From Stichopus chloronotus (Eukaryota > Echinodermata > Holothuroidea > Aspidochirotida > Stichopodidae): a stretch of DNA of 64,000 nt. The notes under the pieces were generated by a model. That model did not search any database, was not told where the DNA came from, and saw only the letters and a program-made list of their open reading frames with translations. Position 1 is the first letter of the stretch, and every line of letters starts with the position of its first letter. Below are positions 15,001-30,000 of this stretch, one piece after another. The stretch lies in NCBI GenBank assembly GCA_021234535.1, contig CM037840.1:7801094-7865093 (forward strand), in the 5' to 3' direction. A program made the position numbers and the translations under genes.

Positions 15001-18000
15001 GGAGAGAAACTTCTTCAGTTGCATTACATTTTGCCTTCATAGATTTATGTTATCTCATTCCCTTACCCCTTTGTGTACCCCTTTGTTTTAGTTGCTGCTG
15101 AAACATTTAGCAATATTTCTGAAAATTTTAGAAAAATTACAGAAATTTACTGATTGAGACCACTTTTATCTTTTCACACAATCAAACATCCAATGATAAC
15201 TTTTTGTTAACATGTCTAGCTAACATGTCACATACTACTGGCTTAAAACTCTACTGAACTACCAACAAACTTTCACTAGTCCCTCCTAGTGAATAAAGAA
15301 TACTCTCTGTCAATGGTAGACTTGGACAAGCTGCCTGCTACTTTTGGAGTCCGCGTGACCCACGGCATTCCAAGGAAAGTTGACTCTTGGTTGGGAGGTG
15401 CAACTCTGGAAAATATTCTGGTAACCAGAGGAAGCATATTCAACATAAACCTCATCCAACCTTCATGATATTGCATAAGTTACATACTTTACTTCTTAAA
15501 GGTGGATCATGGAACTAATTCACAATCATTTCTGGTTTAGTTCTCATTGTCCCTGAACACTGTTCTCTCCTGTGCTAATGATTTTCCACTTCAAATTACT
15601 TAAGTTTGCAGATCCTTTAATTGGAACTAGTTTGCATCTGACTTAGGAAATGTGTTGGCTATGTCTAGGATGAATGAGTCAAGACCTAAGGGAAGCTCTA
15701 TATAGTCATGTAAGAGAACAACCTCCCAACATTATTAGTTTTGATAGAGCAGAAGTGAAGATTCCATCAGGTCTACTTGGAAACCATTTTTCTGTAGTAT
15801 TATTATTTTCTTTTTAATTTCTCTCTGTTTCTCAGGTGGGGATAGATGTGATATACCATATGCACTCGCTCCAGAGCAGACGTGTAGGTATTTGCAGTAC
15901 TGTGAAATCAACGGAACTCTGGAATGCAGTGAGTATGACACAAGGGCTACAGCTTGTGTGTTCAACCGGTTACAATTTTGTACATACATTTTTTCCCTTG
16001 TGTGTTAAATTTGTTTGTTTCCTTTTCCATGATTTCTCATTGTGTATCGTTGATTCAGCTCTGATTAATTCGTTCTTATTTGTCAGCATGATGATGTCAT
16101 ATGTTAGCGTGATGCTATTTTAGCACATTGCTATGTTTGCATGATGCTATGTTAGCACATTGCTATGTTTACATGACGCTGTACCTTGTCGTTGACTTGG
16201 CTCTTACATGTTGCTGTACTGAAGTGTTGATTCAGCTCTCCTATGTAAGCATGATGCTTTCATTTGTCGGTGTGATGCTATGTTAGCATGATGCTATGTT
16301 AGTGTGATGATATCTTAGTGTGATACTATGTTTAATAGCGTGATGCTATAATGTATTATTGACTTGGCTCATATACTTTAGTGTGATGCTATGGTAGGGC
16401 AATGCTATGTTAGTGTGAGGCAATGATTGGGTAGTGTTATGTTAGTGTAATGCTGTAGTGTACTGTTGACTCTTTTTCGAAAGTATAAGTGAAAAATTGT
16501 GATACAACACTAAATGTTACAAAAGTATTCAAAAGACTTTTTACAAAGAACATCAACAAAACAAAGAAAAAAAAACTATACAAAGTTAAGAAAAGACCTG
16601 TTGAAGAGAAAAGTCTTAATTTTTTCCAAAAAGAAAACAAAAAATTGATGGAAGGTCTGGATTTAACTTGTTCATCGAGGAAATTCCAGATCTGAATACA
16701 GGATTCTAGAGACAATATGTTTTTTTCTGCTCTAAGGGGATCACATTCACAAAAATGAAGAAGTCTAGTAAAATAGTAGTAACAAGTAATAAAGAGAATT
16801 ACTAAGATGGCATGATGACCAAAAGGAAGGTAGTGTAGCACGCAGAAGCATTCATTCATTTCTTGTTGTATGTAAATTTTTTTGGAATCACAGGAAATCA
16901 ATACTCTATCTTGATCTTACATTTGGAATGATAACAGAGTGAGTTTTTCTTGTTTTCTGTATTTTGTTTTGTATTTATTTGTCAGCCTCAGCCTCTGGTC
17001 ATGAAATCTTTGGTGTTTTATGTCCTGAAATTGCCAGATATCCGGATGTAGTTGATCATAAGAAATTAACATCAAGGTTATGCCATACATACATTTTGGT
17101 TTAATCTAGGTGAAGTTTCATGTCTGACTTTGGGTTTTATTTTTACATTTGTAGGAAGTTGCACCATGCACCTGCATGGGGAGGGGGGACTATTACAAAC
17201 TTGAAGGTCACATAGTGCCTGCATATTGTTTTTTCTGAAAGTATCTTTATGTTATTTATCTTAGAATTCATTGTAAGTGCATGCAGTTTATTAGTGTTTG
17301 CACTGGGTCCATAGTTGGTTTAGTGACCAAGTACCTTAAAATTCAACGTCTGTTTTGGTGCAAGTTTGTTGTGAAGTCACAATTAAACATTTTGCTTTTC
17401 CACATTAATACGAGAACAGTGTATTTTATATGTGGACATGGCAATGTCTTCGGTGTGCTAAATGTTGTCACTCGTCATGCAGTGTACGTCAGTGAATGAA
17501 AATGTGGAACCCGCTAGCAACTTCAGAACTGGATCCAGGCTGGCATTGTAAGTCAGGTACCCCCTGCAAACACTTGTCATGCCACAACTGCATCAGTTTT
17601 AATACAGAGGTGACGGTCATGTAGTCTCATACCGAAGTAACGATGACAACTTCTCTTACGCTCCGTACACCTCCATATGTGGTCCATATCAGCACCTGCA
17701 TGTACTTTCACAGCTAAAAGATCTATCACCTAATGCACAGCACATCTGTCCCAATGTACACATGAAGGCTGCACCTAGTGCTCACCTGCATCTATAGTGG
17801 TGATGGTACAGCCAAGAACATTTCACATTATCTCCTTGATGAGGGGTATCAATAATTGTTTTAGATTACAATGTGCATGCTTTCATATGCATGTAGTACT
17901 TATTACTTGATAGTGTGCAAATAGTGAATGTTTATTAGTGCAATAGTAGGAAAATTTTCATGAGTTGAAATATTGGACATTCTGCTAAACTAGGTGAAGT

Positions 18001-21000
18001 GGAGTTGAATAGAATGTTCAATCTTTCAACTTATTTATACCATTTGCACGAATAAAAGACATTATTTCTTTTATATTACTCCTCAAAAATAGTCAAAATT
18101 TGATTTGTTAAGGCAAAGTTTTTTAGTCAAAATTTGATTTGATACTGCCATTGGGCAGTATGTTCTAACTTACCATCGAGGGCTAGTACAGTCTAATGCA
18201 AAGTTGAGCATCACGTTCATGTTGGTGCCAAATCAGGCACATCGTGTGACCACCAATCCTCCAATCAGATGTAAAGGAATTATTAAGGTGTTATTTAACT
18301 AATCACCTGTTTAGGTATGTGTAGAGATGTAGATGGGTTGCAGCATGCTTGCATTACAGTATTGTAAGTCATTTCTGTCATACAGTATATTAGACAATGA
18401 GAATCCAGCACCCTGAATTATCTACACATATTTCACAAAACAGCAGGTTTCAAAGATAATTTCCAAGACTAGAAGGAATGCATTTGTAGGAGGTCATGTT
18501 TGCTCATGTTATGATTGGGTGTGTCATTTTGATTCCAACCTCTGTTCTTGTCCGGTGTATCTTTGTCAATCATATGTGTAATTATCTTCTGCTTTTGCCT
18601 CCAGTGGTGGTTTCGGAGGAGCCTCAGTCGGTGTCCAGCCCTAACTATCCAGAGCCGTATGACGACTTTACCAAAATTAAGTTTTACTTCGTTGCTCCGT
18701 ATGGGTACAGAGTCTTCTTAAACCTGACAGACATTGCTCTGGAGAATGGATTTGATTTCCTGTTTATTGGGAGTGATCTAGAGCTCTCATCTGAGACTGC
18801 AATGACATACCTGACGGGGAACTCCACGGAATTGCCGTTCACCTTCCTGTCAGATTCGAGGGCTCTGGCGTTAAAGTTTGAGACAGACAGTGCGATTGTG
18901 GATCGTGGATTTTATGGCAGTGTTTACGCTATCTCTGAAAAGGGTACGAACAATATTGTAGCAAAGATCAACTTGTAATTTGTTAGGAACAGGAATCACA
19001 ATTTTATCAGGTTTATGATTTTGAAGTTGCATCATCAATGCAATATCACAGTCCATGTTCCAATATTCCAGTCCATGTTCCAATATTCCAGTCCATGTTC
19101 CAATATTCCAGTCCATGTTATAGTATCCTAGTCCATATTCCTACATCCCAGGTCATGTTTCAACATCCCAGTCAAGGGGTTAACAAGAGTTGTTTAGGCT
19201 CACAAGCTATGCACAGGTTGTTTACACTTTACACCATCACAGCCCCCATTAGCCCTTCACAGCAAACCACCTATCTATACTAGCAGGAACCATTTACAGT
19301 ATGTGACAATTGACTTTCTGCCACTGCTTCTCCATTTTGCAGATCTCTTTATTTGTGACAAGGACAGAGTGATAGATGAGGAGGATATCTGTAACTACGA
19401 ATGGCAGTGCCTCAATGGCGCAGACGAACAGGACTGTGGTGAGCAAACCATCCAAGATTTATGTTCTTCATCACTTCTTTAGTTTGTATTATTTGAGCTT
19501 CATTGATCTTGTGAATGAAGGTCTTATGCAAGGATGATACTAAGAACATTGTGGATGTAAAGTTAAAAAAGAAAGTAACAGAATTATCAGTGGATGAGGC
19601 TTGGTTCTCAATCTTGGAGTCACAACCCCAGTTGGAGTCACAGAGCAATTCTTGTGGGCTCATGGACTTAGTTAAAAGAAGGTTTCAAAAGTGCTACATC
19701 CCAGGAGAGATAAACAAGACTATAGCAAATATCAATTGTTGCATCATTCAATATGATACACTCTGTTGGATGTACAAATGACCTAGACAGAAAATGTAGA
19801 AAAACTGGAAGTTAAAAGATACCCCAGCTAAATTCGTTGTACTGAGACTGTAAGAGTTGTAAAGGCAATGAGTCTGGATTACACAATTTGAACGCTGTAA
19901 TTGGCAGAACCTCTCATCCAGAATAGAATTTTGATCTTACACACAGCATTCAATGTTGTTTTTTGTTCACACTTCATTAACGTACAACAACTGCTGTCCT
20001 CTACAGTAGGTCATACAGATCTGTAATAATACCAGTTCTGAAAAGTTGTGACTGGTCAGGGTCTTCATCTGATAGTGCTAGCTAAGAAGGTGTCACCACA
20101 AGAATAAGTTTAATGACCCCTGGCTGTTCAATGATGTTTGTGTAAGGGAACTCAAATCTACATCAAACATGATATTTCAGTTTTGAATAATATTTCTTGT
20201 CTGTGTTTGTTTAGCATTTCCCAGTCTTTTATTTTCACCATTTTTCATATCTTAAATCTAGCACAAGCAGCTTTGGTGGTGGCAGTTTGTCCCCAACAGT
20301 TTAACATAACTGAAGTTTATTGTATGTTAATTTGACTGTTCTATTTTTTCCTTTTTTGGAAGATGGTGTTCCCGCTGGAAAGAGTGGTTACCTGACATCT
20401 CCTAATTACCCAGATGACTACCCTAACGACCAGATGATTACCTGGTCCTTCATTTCTGAACCTGCTTCTCAGTTTGTCGTCTACATCCAGGATCTCAACC
20501 TGGAGGATGGCTTTGACTTTCTCAGGATCGGATACGGAAGTGATCCGAGGGACAACTCCACGGTGTTGGCGCATCTGACCGGTATGGACTTGCCAGAGGA
20601 ACCGTTGGTAACCCTCAGGAACCGACTCTGGGTGCAGTTCTTCAGCGATTCCTCATTCAATTACAGAGGATTCTTCATCAATTTCACGATCATCGAAGGT
20701 AAAAAAAAAAATGACCTAAGTGGCGACAGCATCGTCAGTGCATGATGCCTAGTTGATGAGTTTTATGTGCCACTCATACAATTCATGTGGCTGTTTCTTC
20801 CAAGAGAGCAAGACAAACTTGGAAAAGAGAGCCTAATGTTGATAGCAAAGTTATGTTGGAGTTTTCATGTTCCCCAATCTGTTAAAGCCAAAAGTTTCCT
20901 GTTTTGACTAAAGCAAAAAAAAAAAAACTTGGAAAGTCATAGTGAATATATATACATATATATATACATATTGTACCTGAAGCAGAGCAGGTTACAAGCT

Positions 21001-24000
21001 TATTTTGACACAATCATCACAATGGGAACTTACCACATATAACAATGGTTACAGTACATTATCATGACATATATTTACACAGGAAACAATAGCATATAAA
21101 ACAAAATGCTAGTGTTACCTACATCCCTGACTACATACAACATAACAAAAGTGCAACTTTTATAGGAAAGTTAAACTGTATCTTAAAGCTCATGAAACGG
21201 TTTTGTTCTTACTCAGTATATAAACTTTCACAATTGTGCAAAACTTAAAATATTTTGTGAAAAGTCTTTGTATCCAGTTTATTATCTAATTTATAAGTGA
21301 AAATGAATTACTTAGCATCCAGTAAAAAAGTAGTTAATGGGGTGTTTCAAGTCATCTTATAAATCAAACTCCCAGTCAACAAGAAGGATATATGTAAGAC
21401 ACAAGTTCACATCTCTTTGCCAAAACTACAGGATAACATTGCAAAAGCAAAGTTAATTGTTCTACTTTTTCTGGCTCAGTATTGCAAAAGGTGTACAAAG
21501 TTGAGTCCTTGAAGTTAATTTGAAAATAAAAATGAAAAATACATAAGAAGCAATAATTATGTTAATAAGGAAGTAAAACTGGAAGAACTGTAATTGAGCT
21601 TGATGAACAGCTGGAATAATACTGGAAGTACTGGTCCCAATCATAATCAACATCTAAAGATGTACTGTAGACCTTCTATTTGCAGATAGCTTTAGGAGTC
21701 TGACACTAATGCGACAATAATTTTAAACTGATGCAGGAAATGAAAAGAAACAGTAAAGAAGAGGGCAGTGGGTTAATTGGTTGATGCTGAAATAAACAGT
21801 GAATGGAAAAAAGTTTTCATTGTTAAACCTCCTGGTGAATGTGATGCACTCTAAAGCAGCACCTTTATCATCAAGGAAGTTGCATAGTATGATTATGGAA
21901 TTATGCAATGTTTAAACGCATCTAGACATGTTGCTATAGAGAAAGTAAATCCAGGTCAGAAAATCATTTTCAAAATATTGTCTTGTTCAAAAAGTCCCAA
22001 TGCAATCAGTCAAAATCTGTAAGAGAAAGGCTCCATGCAGGAATCTGATTATTTTCACAAAAGTTGAAAATATCTGGCATTAGTGAAATGTTTCCTCCAA
22101 TGCAGCATCCCTTTTGATAACATGTCTGTTCAGGACTTATTAAATCTGAAAGAACATTCTTTGACTGACACGCTAAACAGCAGGTCAAGATTTGTAGTAT
22201 GTATTTAGCAAGGAAACAGGATGCCAGCTTTTAAGATAACAAGGATCTTTACATCACCGTGGTTTGGAATAAGAGTTATGCTCTGCCCTGTTCGTCTGAG
22301 ATAAAACTGCTGAGGTGTGTAAATAAGGGAATTACCACCAGGTTCCAAATCTCCTAACCATCTAAATTGCCGTTTGTAATCTGGAAAAACACTTATTTAA
22401 TCCAAGAGGAACCCTACATGTTATGTTTAACTCATTGTCAGGAATAGTACATAGTCCATGGCGATACCATAAAGTCATGTCATGTCATAAGTATTTCTTC
22501 ATAATTTTCAGATATTGGCGCTAATTGCAGTGATGGGAGTGTTGTCGGCAGCTACGATGTCTGCAATTACATCTTAGACTGTCCCTACGGAGCAGACGAG
22601 GATGATTGTGGTACGTACATTAGGTTAACGTAGTTACCCACTGTTCAGGTATCACTGAAAGATTGGTAAGTTGCGGCATAGAAGCAATGGAAACGGAGAA
22701 AGTCAGCTATATCAAAACAAAGGTAACATACATGTGAAGATAGGTAAAGTATGTTTGAATGCTGGTGGGGGGAGCGGATTACTAATTTTCACAGAGAAAT
22801 GCAGGTTGATAGAAACAATGGTGACGTAACTGAGCATTGGTAAAGCATTGTTGGAATGTTGTTCTGGTCATCATGAGAGGTAGTTGAAGGCTACCAATGG
22901 ACACAGAGAAATGTAGATCAGTGTAAGCAAGAGGGACATACATGAAGATATGTATGGTATTGGTAAAATACAAACATGTCATTGATAGCAAAGAGATACA
23001 ATAGCAACTAGCAAGGAACATCGGTTAAACAAGAATGATGCCAGACAGATGTGGTTTTGCTTCCGCATATGTAGATCAGAATAAAGAGGGAATTCTCTTT
23101 ATTACAATTTATTCATTTTTACTTTGATATTGTCTTCAACCATAAATTTGCATACAGCTGTGTGTAGATAATCACATCATTAAAATTCCAAGGTAAGTAT
23201 TGTTGTGAGCATTAAGCTACGTAACTGGAAGCTAACACCGCCGTTGTTTCTATTATTATACAGTGTCTGTTATTCTAACTATGGTTTTAGCCTTTTATTC
23301 CTTGTACTTAGAAACTTAATTCATATGCATAAAATTAGTAGTTGATATTCAACAACAACCATCATGAACTCAGCAGTTGCAGTGAGTTTCTGGCTGTTAC
23401 AATATCATAAAAAAGAAAGAAATATGGATGGGGAACTTCCACTAGGAAATATTAATGTGTAGGTTGTAGGGTTGGTTCGTAATAAGTGTGAAAGTCAAGG
23501 GATGTGAGTGTAATAGTAAAGTTTGCAATGGTTCATATTGAGAACCTGTTCTCACATCTTTTGTCATGACCCATATTTGACTATCTACTGCCACCCAGTG
23601 ATCCACAACTCCAGTGTCAGGTGACAAATATTTGTAAAAATCAGACAGGCTTCCACAAGAGACAAAGGCCTATTGTACTAGAAGTCGGTTAGATGGGGAA
23701 GTTCGACAAACAGGTTTGCTGTCTTGATTCTTGTGAGGAAGAACTTCTCCCTCCCCTTTAGTGATGTCATCAAAGCAGATGTGGGTCCAGTTGGTTGGAA
23801 CTATCCAATGGTGTCACCCAGCCTAATGTTAGGGAGCTTTTTGTTGTGGATGGGGTACTCTGTGCAAGCTTTGACAGTGGCTACTGTCAATAGAGTGCAT
23901 CCCACACAACTGCTTGTTGACCCACCTGACAAATTTTGTGACCCATCCTTTGAGAACCGCTGATATAGGTGTTATACAGAGTGTAGATCAGTCAATAAAA

Positions 24001-27000
24001 TGCGACCCACACGGCTGCTGTCAATAAAATGCCACCCACTTGACAGTTTGGGACCCAACTGAAAAATGTTGCTACCCTCGGCATTTGAGTCGCGATCCAT
24101 CCTTTGAGAACCACTGATATAGGTGTTAAATGGAACGTGAGTCAGTCCATAAGATCCGACCCACACGGCTGCTGCTAATAAAATGTGACTCCCGCAACTG
24201 TTTGTGGCCCATCTGAAAAATGTTGCGGCCCTCATTTGAGTCATCACCCATCATTTGAGAACTGTTGATATACTATTCATGTACATCAGTCAATAGAATG
24301 CGACCCATGGCTGGTGTCAGTAAAGTGTGACCCACGTGACTGTTCACGCCCTGGCTGAAAAGCTTTGCCACCCCATACTTGAATAGCAACCCATCATTTG
24401 AAAATCACTGATATAGCCATGCGGAATGTATGCCAGTCAATGAAATGCGATCCGTGGCAGGTGTCAGTAACGTACAGTATGACTCACGTGACTGTTAATG
24501 CCTTAACTGAAAAGTTGTGCCACCCCTCATTTGAGTCGCAACCCATCAATTGAGAATCATGGATATAGTTATGCGGAATGTGTATCAGTGAATGAAATGA
24601 ACAAAGAAATAATTGAAACAGCAAGGCATGTGTTGGTGAGAAAGAAAATGGTAGAAAATTATCATAAAGAAAGACAATGAAGCCATTAGGATGAAACAAT
24701 GAGGCCATTAGGATTTAGGTCAGCTATCTGTGGTGTAGACGTATTAAAAACAAAAGCAGGAGTTACTGAATTACATACAGGTTCTGTATTTAGCAGAATG
24801 TAGGATGAATATGCAGTATGCAGAAACATTGAAACACTTGAAGATTGTTGAAAATAGGGGTAGAGTACATTTATTTTTAGAAGTGACTTACTTAAAGGGA
24901 TTGGTACAGTAGGTTACAAGTAAGTCATTGGTTACTCCAGTCATTGATGTTCGTTTCAGCTAGTATAGAGGTAGCTATTGTTTTGCTATGCCTAAATGTA
25001 GGTCATGATGAGCAGACAATCCTATAGAGAAACTATCCATTTGCAATTCACGGAAGGATTAATAATTACTCCTTGATAGCATGAATTCCTGGGACCAGTG
25101 TCCCTATGATTCACTTGCATCTCATTAAATCAACCATCCATTAAGGCAAATGTAGGTTAAATTGTTCACACCGTGTGTTTATAGTTCAGTACTATTGTAC
25201 TATGGTGAACATCAAAGATATTTTTGGCAGTCAGTTGAGAAAGAATATGTGCACTGGACTGTGTAGTAGAGATAATGTTGCAAACTTGGGTAGATAGCCG
25301 ATCAGCCCTGTTTTTGGCCAAAGGAGGGGGGGTGTCCCTCAGTTTCTTCTGTTTGGAAAGACATCTGTAATGTAAAGCTACATTGGTTTTGTAAGTTTCG
25401 GTTGAGGCACAGAGAGATCGCATTTAATTATCAACAGTGTATCACATTAGTTCGGTGAGTCTGTGTTCTGTGTGCTTGGTCTTCTCTAGACTTGCTGGGT
25501 GAAGGTAACTCAACAGTGATCTACAGCCCGGGATTCCCCAACGGTTACCCCAGCGAGACGAATATCACTTACGTCATCAGGGCCGAGGATGGTCTGGTGC
25601 TTCTAGTCAATTTCACAAGCTTTCAGACAGAGTTTTTCTTTGATACCGTTACCGTTGGCGACGGCGATGATCCATACGATGAGGACTCTGTATTGGCCAA
25701 AGTATCTGGTTTGGAAATCCCAGGTGATGTTGTTTCCAACTCCAGCCAGGTCTGGATACGATTTGTCTCTGACTTCTCAAGCAACTTGCCTGGTTTCTTG
25801 GCCAATATAACAGCAGTTAACAGAGAAGGTACGTATACCTCAGTTGTACATGATTCTTTTGATTATCATCAGTTCTGGTAAAATGAGCTTAGCTGTTTTC
25901 CCCTGAATAGGAAATTGCTGACCACTCCCATTCAGTGATGGAAGTTATGAGTGAATCCTTTGCAGCAATGCTAAGAGGTCACAGTCAATTATTACAAGAA
26001 TGGAGGATCTTCTAAGATAGGTTGCAAACATTAAAATGTATATAAACAAGAATGATATCAAGGAACAATAAGTGAATCCAAAACTCTGTTAGGCAATGAG
26101 TAGCACATATTCTACAAAAATTTCAGGATAACAGAATTGCAAACAGCTGAATGGTTGTACTTTCTTCTGCTTTCCCCCAAAAAGTATTTAGATTCTGGAC
26201 AAATTAATTCTTTGGCCATACATGTCTTATATATGACATATGACGCAGGCTGAACTGTTTTGCCTCACAGAGCAAGGACCATGCGTATTATGTTTGACTT
26301 CATTTCAGTGTGTGAGTAGTTAGCCTGGTTATACTTATTTCTATGGTTGCAAACAATCACCTGAGTACTACTTCTTTTAAACCTATGGACTGCCAAAGTC
26401 AGTAATATCAATACTTGTTCACAAATGATCCTTGATTCCAGGATGCTTATAACAACATATCTCGGATGAATCTTTGCCGTAAAATTTGCATAAAAAAGTG
26501 AATACTGGTGAGTGCAGCTTGAGGTCGTCGGTGGGACTGTTTTACTGGTGCATCTATTTATTCTGAGCAATTTTTGAGGTATCTGGATAACATGAGGTAC
26601 ACGCAACGATGCCTAGAGTTTGCAGACGTTGACAAAGTAACACTTACCTTTTATGTAACATTTGATTACATTTAATTGAATCAAGTAGATTAAGTAATCC
26701 CTGTGAATGTTTTTGACCTTATTTTTACCCGGACAAGATTCCAGCCAAAAGGTTTTTAAAAGACTTATTTACTGTATGAGAATACAACACAACCTTCATA
26801 TACAGTTGATTTACATTTATGTTGCATCGTGGAACACTGACTTTGGCTACCATAGAAACTACATTCCACTAGAATGCCCATACATATATATAGCAGGTGT
26901 GAAGGCCCATACATATATATAGCAGGTGTGAAGGCACATATATATAGCAGGTGTGAAGGCCCTTACATATATAGCAGGTGTGAAGGTCAACTTTTTTTAC

Positions 27001-30000
27001 GTACTAATTACCCATTAAAATTTGTCACAGGACAAAAATTTTTTCCATGACCTTCGAACTTTGCCCAAGTTTGCCAACATTTTTCTTAATGCCAGTGTCA
27101 TAGTAAATGCAACCAGATACTGTATCCTTTCCGGGAAGTATATTTGAGTCATGTGCAAGGCAAACGATGCGGCTATTTTAGCTTGTACTAAATACACAAA
27201 GTTGCTAGCCTCAATGAAGTAGAGTGTATGGCCTATGCAGTGCACTGCTCTGTGGTGTGATGCTGACGTTCCCAAAAAGTATGCTGTCACACTGTTTACA
27301 ACTTAAGTTAGTGACACTCCGCTAAATGGTGAAATTTGCAAATCGTTACGATGTTTTACTGTTATTAAAATGTTAAAGGTGAACCTAGTCAGTGCTGATC
27401 AAAGATATGATCTTAACTATGTTAACATGTTGGTACCTACTCCCTGGTGGTACAGTACCTTTAGTGAACAATTAATTGCAAAATATTTAGCACTACAATT
27501 GTGCAACTATTACTAATTGACATAATTTAAGCTGTGAGTCAGTTAATGATTTTGGATGTCTGGAAAAGTCTAAATAGAGTTGGTCCATAATTAAGCCATA
27601 GGCTTATAGGCCAGCTGCTTCAGATTAACCTAGACCTGTTGATGAACTGGGCTGACTTTCAGTAAACAGAAGATGCCACTACACGGTCAAGCCGTAGGGA
27701 TAACTAGTAAGGTACCATCAAACTTGAGGAAAAAATGCAGCCTGCATGCCGGAATGAGGACGCAACACAATAGAGCTTAACAGCATGCAAGGAAACGTAA
27801 AACAATTCATATCAATTTTTTTTTTTTTTAAATAGAAAAACTGAAAAAAACCTATCTGAACAGAACATCTCAAGCGTGTGTGGCTATTCCTCTAAGTTTG
27901 CAGAAAATCTTGTCTTAAATGTCTCTTTCATGTACAATATCACAAGTAGCACATTATAAACACGACTGTGTGCATATGTTGTGTGAGTTAACTACAGTGG
28001 GCAACACAATTAATTGCCATCTTTGCAACTAATGCAAATAATGATACAATCCCTATTTACCTGCACACTGTATACCAGGAAAGCTCCAAGGCAAGTGGAT
28101 GATCTGATGAAAAGGAAGTATTGATAGTTGCATTTCCATATCTTTGATACTTATGTAATCTATATTTATCAGCACAAAGATTAAGAAAAGTATGCACTAT
28201 CGGCATTAAACACATGTCTAGGATGAAATGGCAGCTGCGCACAGTATGTTGCTTGTAATTACTGCGATCTTAAGAGCACATGTCTTAATTGGTGTCCAAA
28301 TACTGTCGTGTTTGTAATCTGATCACATTTGCTCCATTGAGTTTACATACTAGATATTTACATTTGCTCCATTGAGTTTAGATATTTACTTCTATCGCTG
28401 CTCTCAACAGATCATTGGTGGCATGTTCAATAATATTTTGCATTTTCTGCGTCTCTGTAAAAGTTGTGTCATGATGTTGAAATACCATGCATGCAACATG
28501 CCCAGCTGGAGTTGAAACCCATAGGACAAGCCCAAATATCCCATTACTATAGAAAAAAAAGGTTGTCAGTACCCTCTGTCTCATTACAGTTTATGGGAAT
28601 TTAAAATAAGCATAAAACCCTGAATTCAGATCTGATTTTTAACTCTGGGCAAGTGGCTCAGTATTGTTGTTACGGTTTCGTGCTATTCATTGTGCACAAT
28701 TTATGTCGAAATCGGCATGCAGTGTCACTGCAGATATGTTGCAGATGTTGTATTTGCAGAGTTGGGACATTTCTTTTAGTCAGTGTTGATGGGGGATTGC
28801 TTTTTTGCTACTGTAAGTTGCCACATGCGGTTCTTTAATTGGTACTATTGTTTAACACCAGTTTACTTTGAAGATATCGTGCAACCACTTTAAGTTTAAG
28901 GTAACCTTATAATGGTGTCTCTCTTTTGCTGTCACAGATTTTGAAACATGCGACAATGGTTACATCATACCGCCAAGTGAACTCTGTAACTACATATGGT
29001 TCTGTGACGATGGAATGGATGAAACGGGGGCTGACATCATGTGTTGTAAGCCTCCTTTAAAAATTATTCATCTTTTTCATGAGTTGAAAAATCAACTTTT
29101 CTTCTTGTTTGTTCAGTATCATGAATATTTAAAGGTAACTATGTAAAATATAATTTGCTTTCAGATCACTGAAAGTAAACAGGGCTATAGCGACTGTGGG
29201 CAGCGGTTCGTAGTACCACTTACAACTCAAAATAGCCACCTGCTACTCAGGGTTTGATGATACAGTACCGCCCATTACAAATTGTTCTCATTAAACACAT
29301 GAAAATGAAAAATTTCCTAAAAGTGTGACTTTTAAGTGCTTGAGAGTATCTCAGAGTATTGTTAAAACTCAAGTAAGGGAGAATATGAACCTTGGAAAGT
29401 CTTGGAAAAAAGCCATGGGCTACAGGGGGTCTTATACCCCAACCCTCACCAAGGGCCTCTGAGAGGGCTTGTGGACATCCGTGAACATGATATCTCGAGA
29501 AGGGTAACCTTGTCCAATCTCTTACTTGTGTTGTGGGGTTTTCAAATTGAATAGATATTTTTGGTCAAGGTCAAAGGTCATTTGAGGTCACCAAAGGTCA
29601 AACTGTGAAAACCTTGTAAACATGATACCTCCAGAAGGGTAACCTTAACTGATCTCACACTTTGTGGTTTGGTCATTCTAAATTGGTGATTGCTATTGTT
29701 TTTGGTGGGGGTCAAAGGTCATTTGAGGTCACCTGAGTGCAAAGTGTGAAAAACACATAGTATCACAAGACGATAGCTGTGACTGATGTTACACGTGATG
29801 TGTTGGTTGGCCATACTGAGAAGACAATCTCTTTTGATTTGCTGTTGGTCAAAGGTCATTTGAGATAACCAGAGGTCAAACTGTGAAAACCTTGTATATT
29901 CTATATCTATAGAAGGGTATTCCATGGGGAATCTCATGTTTCGCATGTGGATTACCCATTGTGGATGTCAAAGGCCATTTGGAGGCACCAGATATCAAAG

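Noticed and set aside
16437..16901. 154-residue minus-strand ORF, the longest of the simple ORFs outside the exons
   Set aside because: Phe/Leu-rich reading of T-rich sequence with no domain; the + strand reads like an old repeat.
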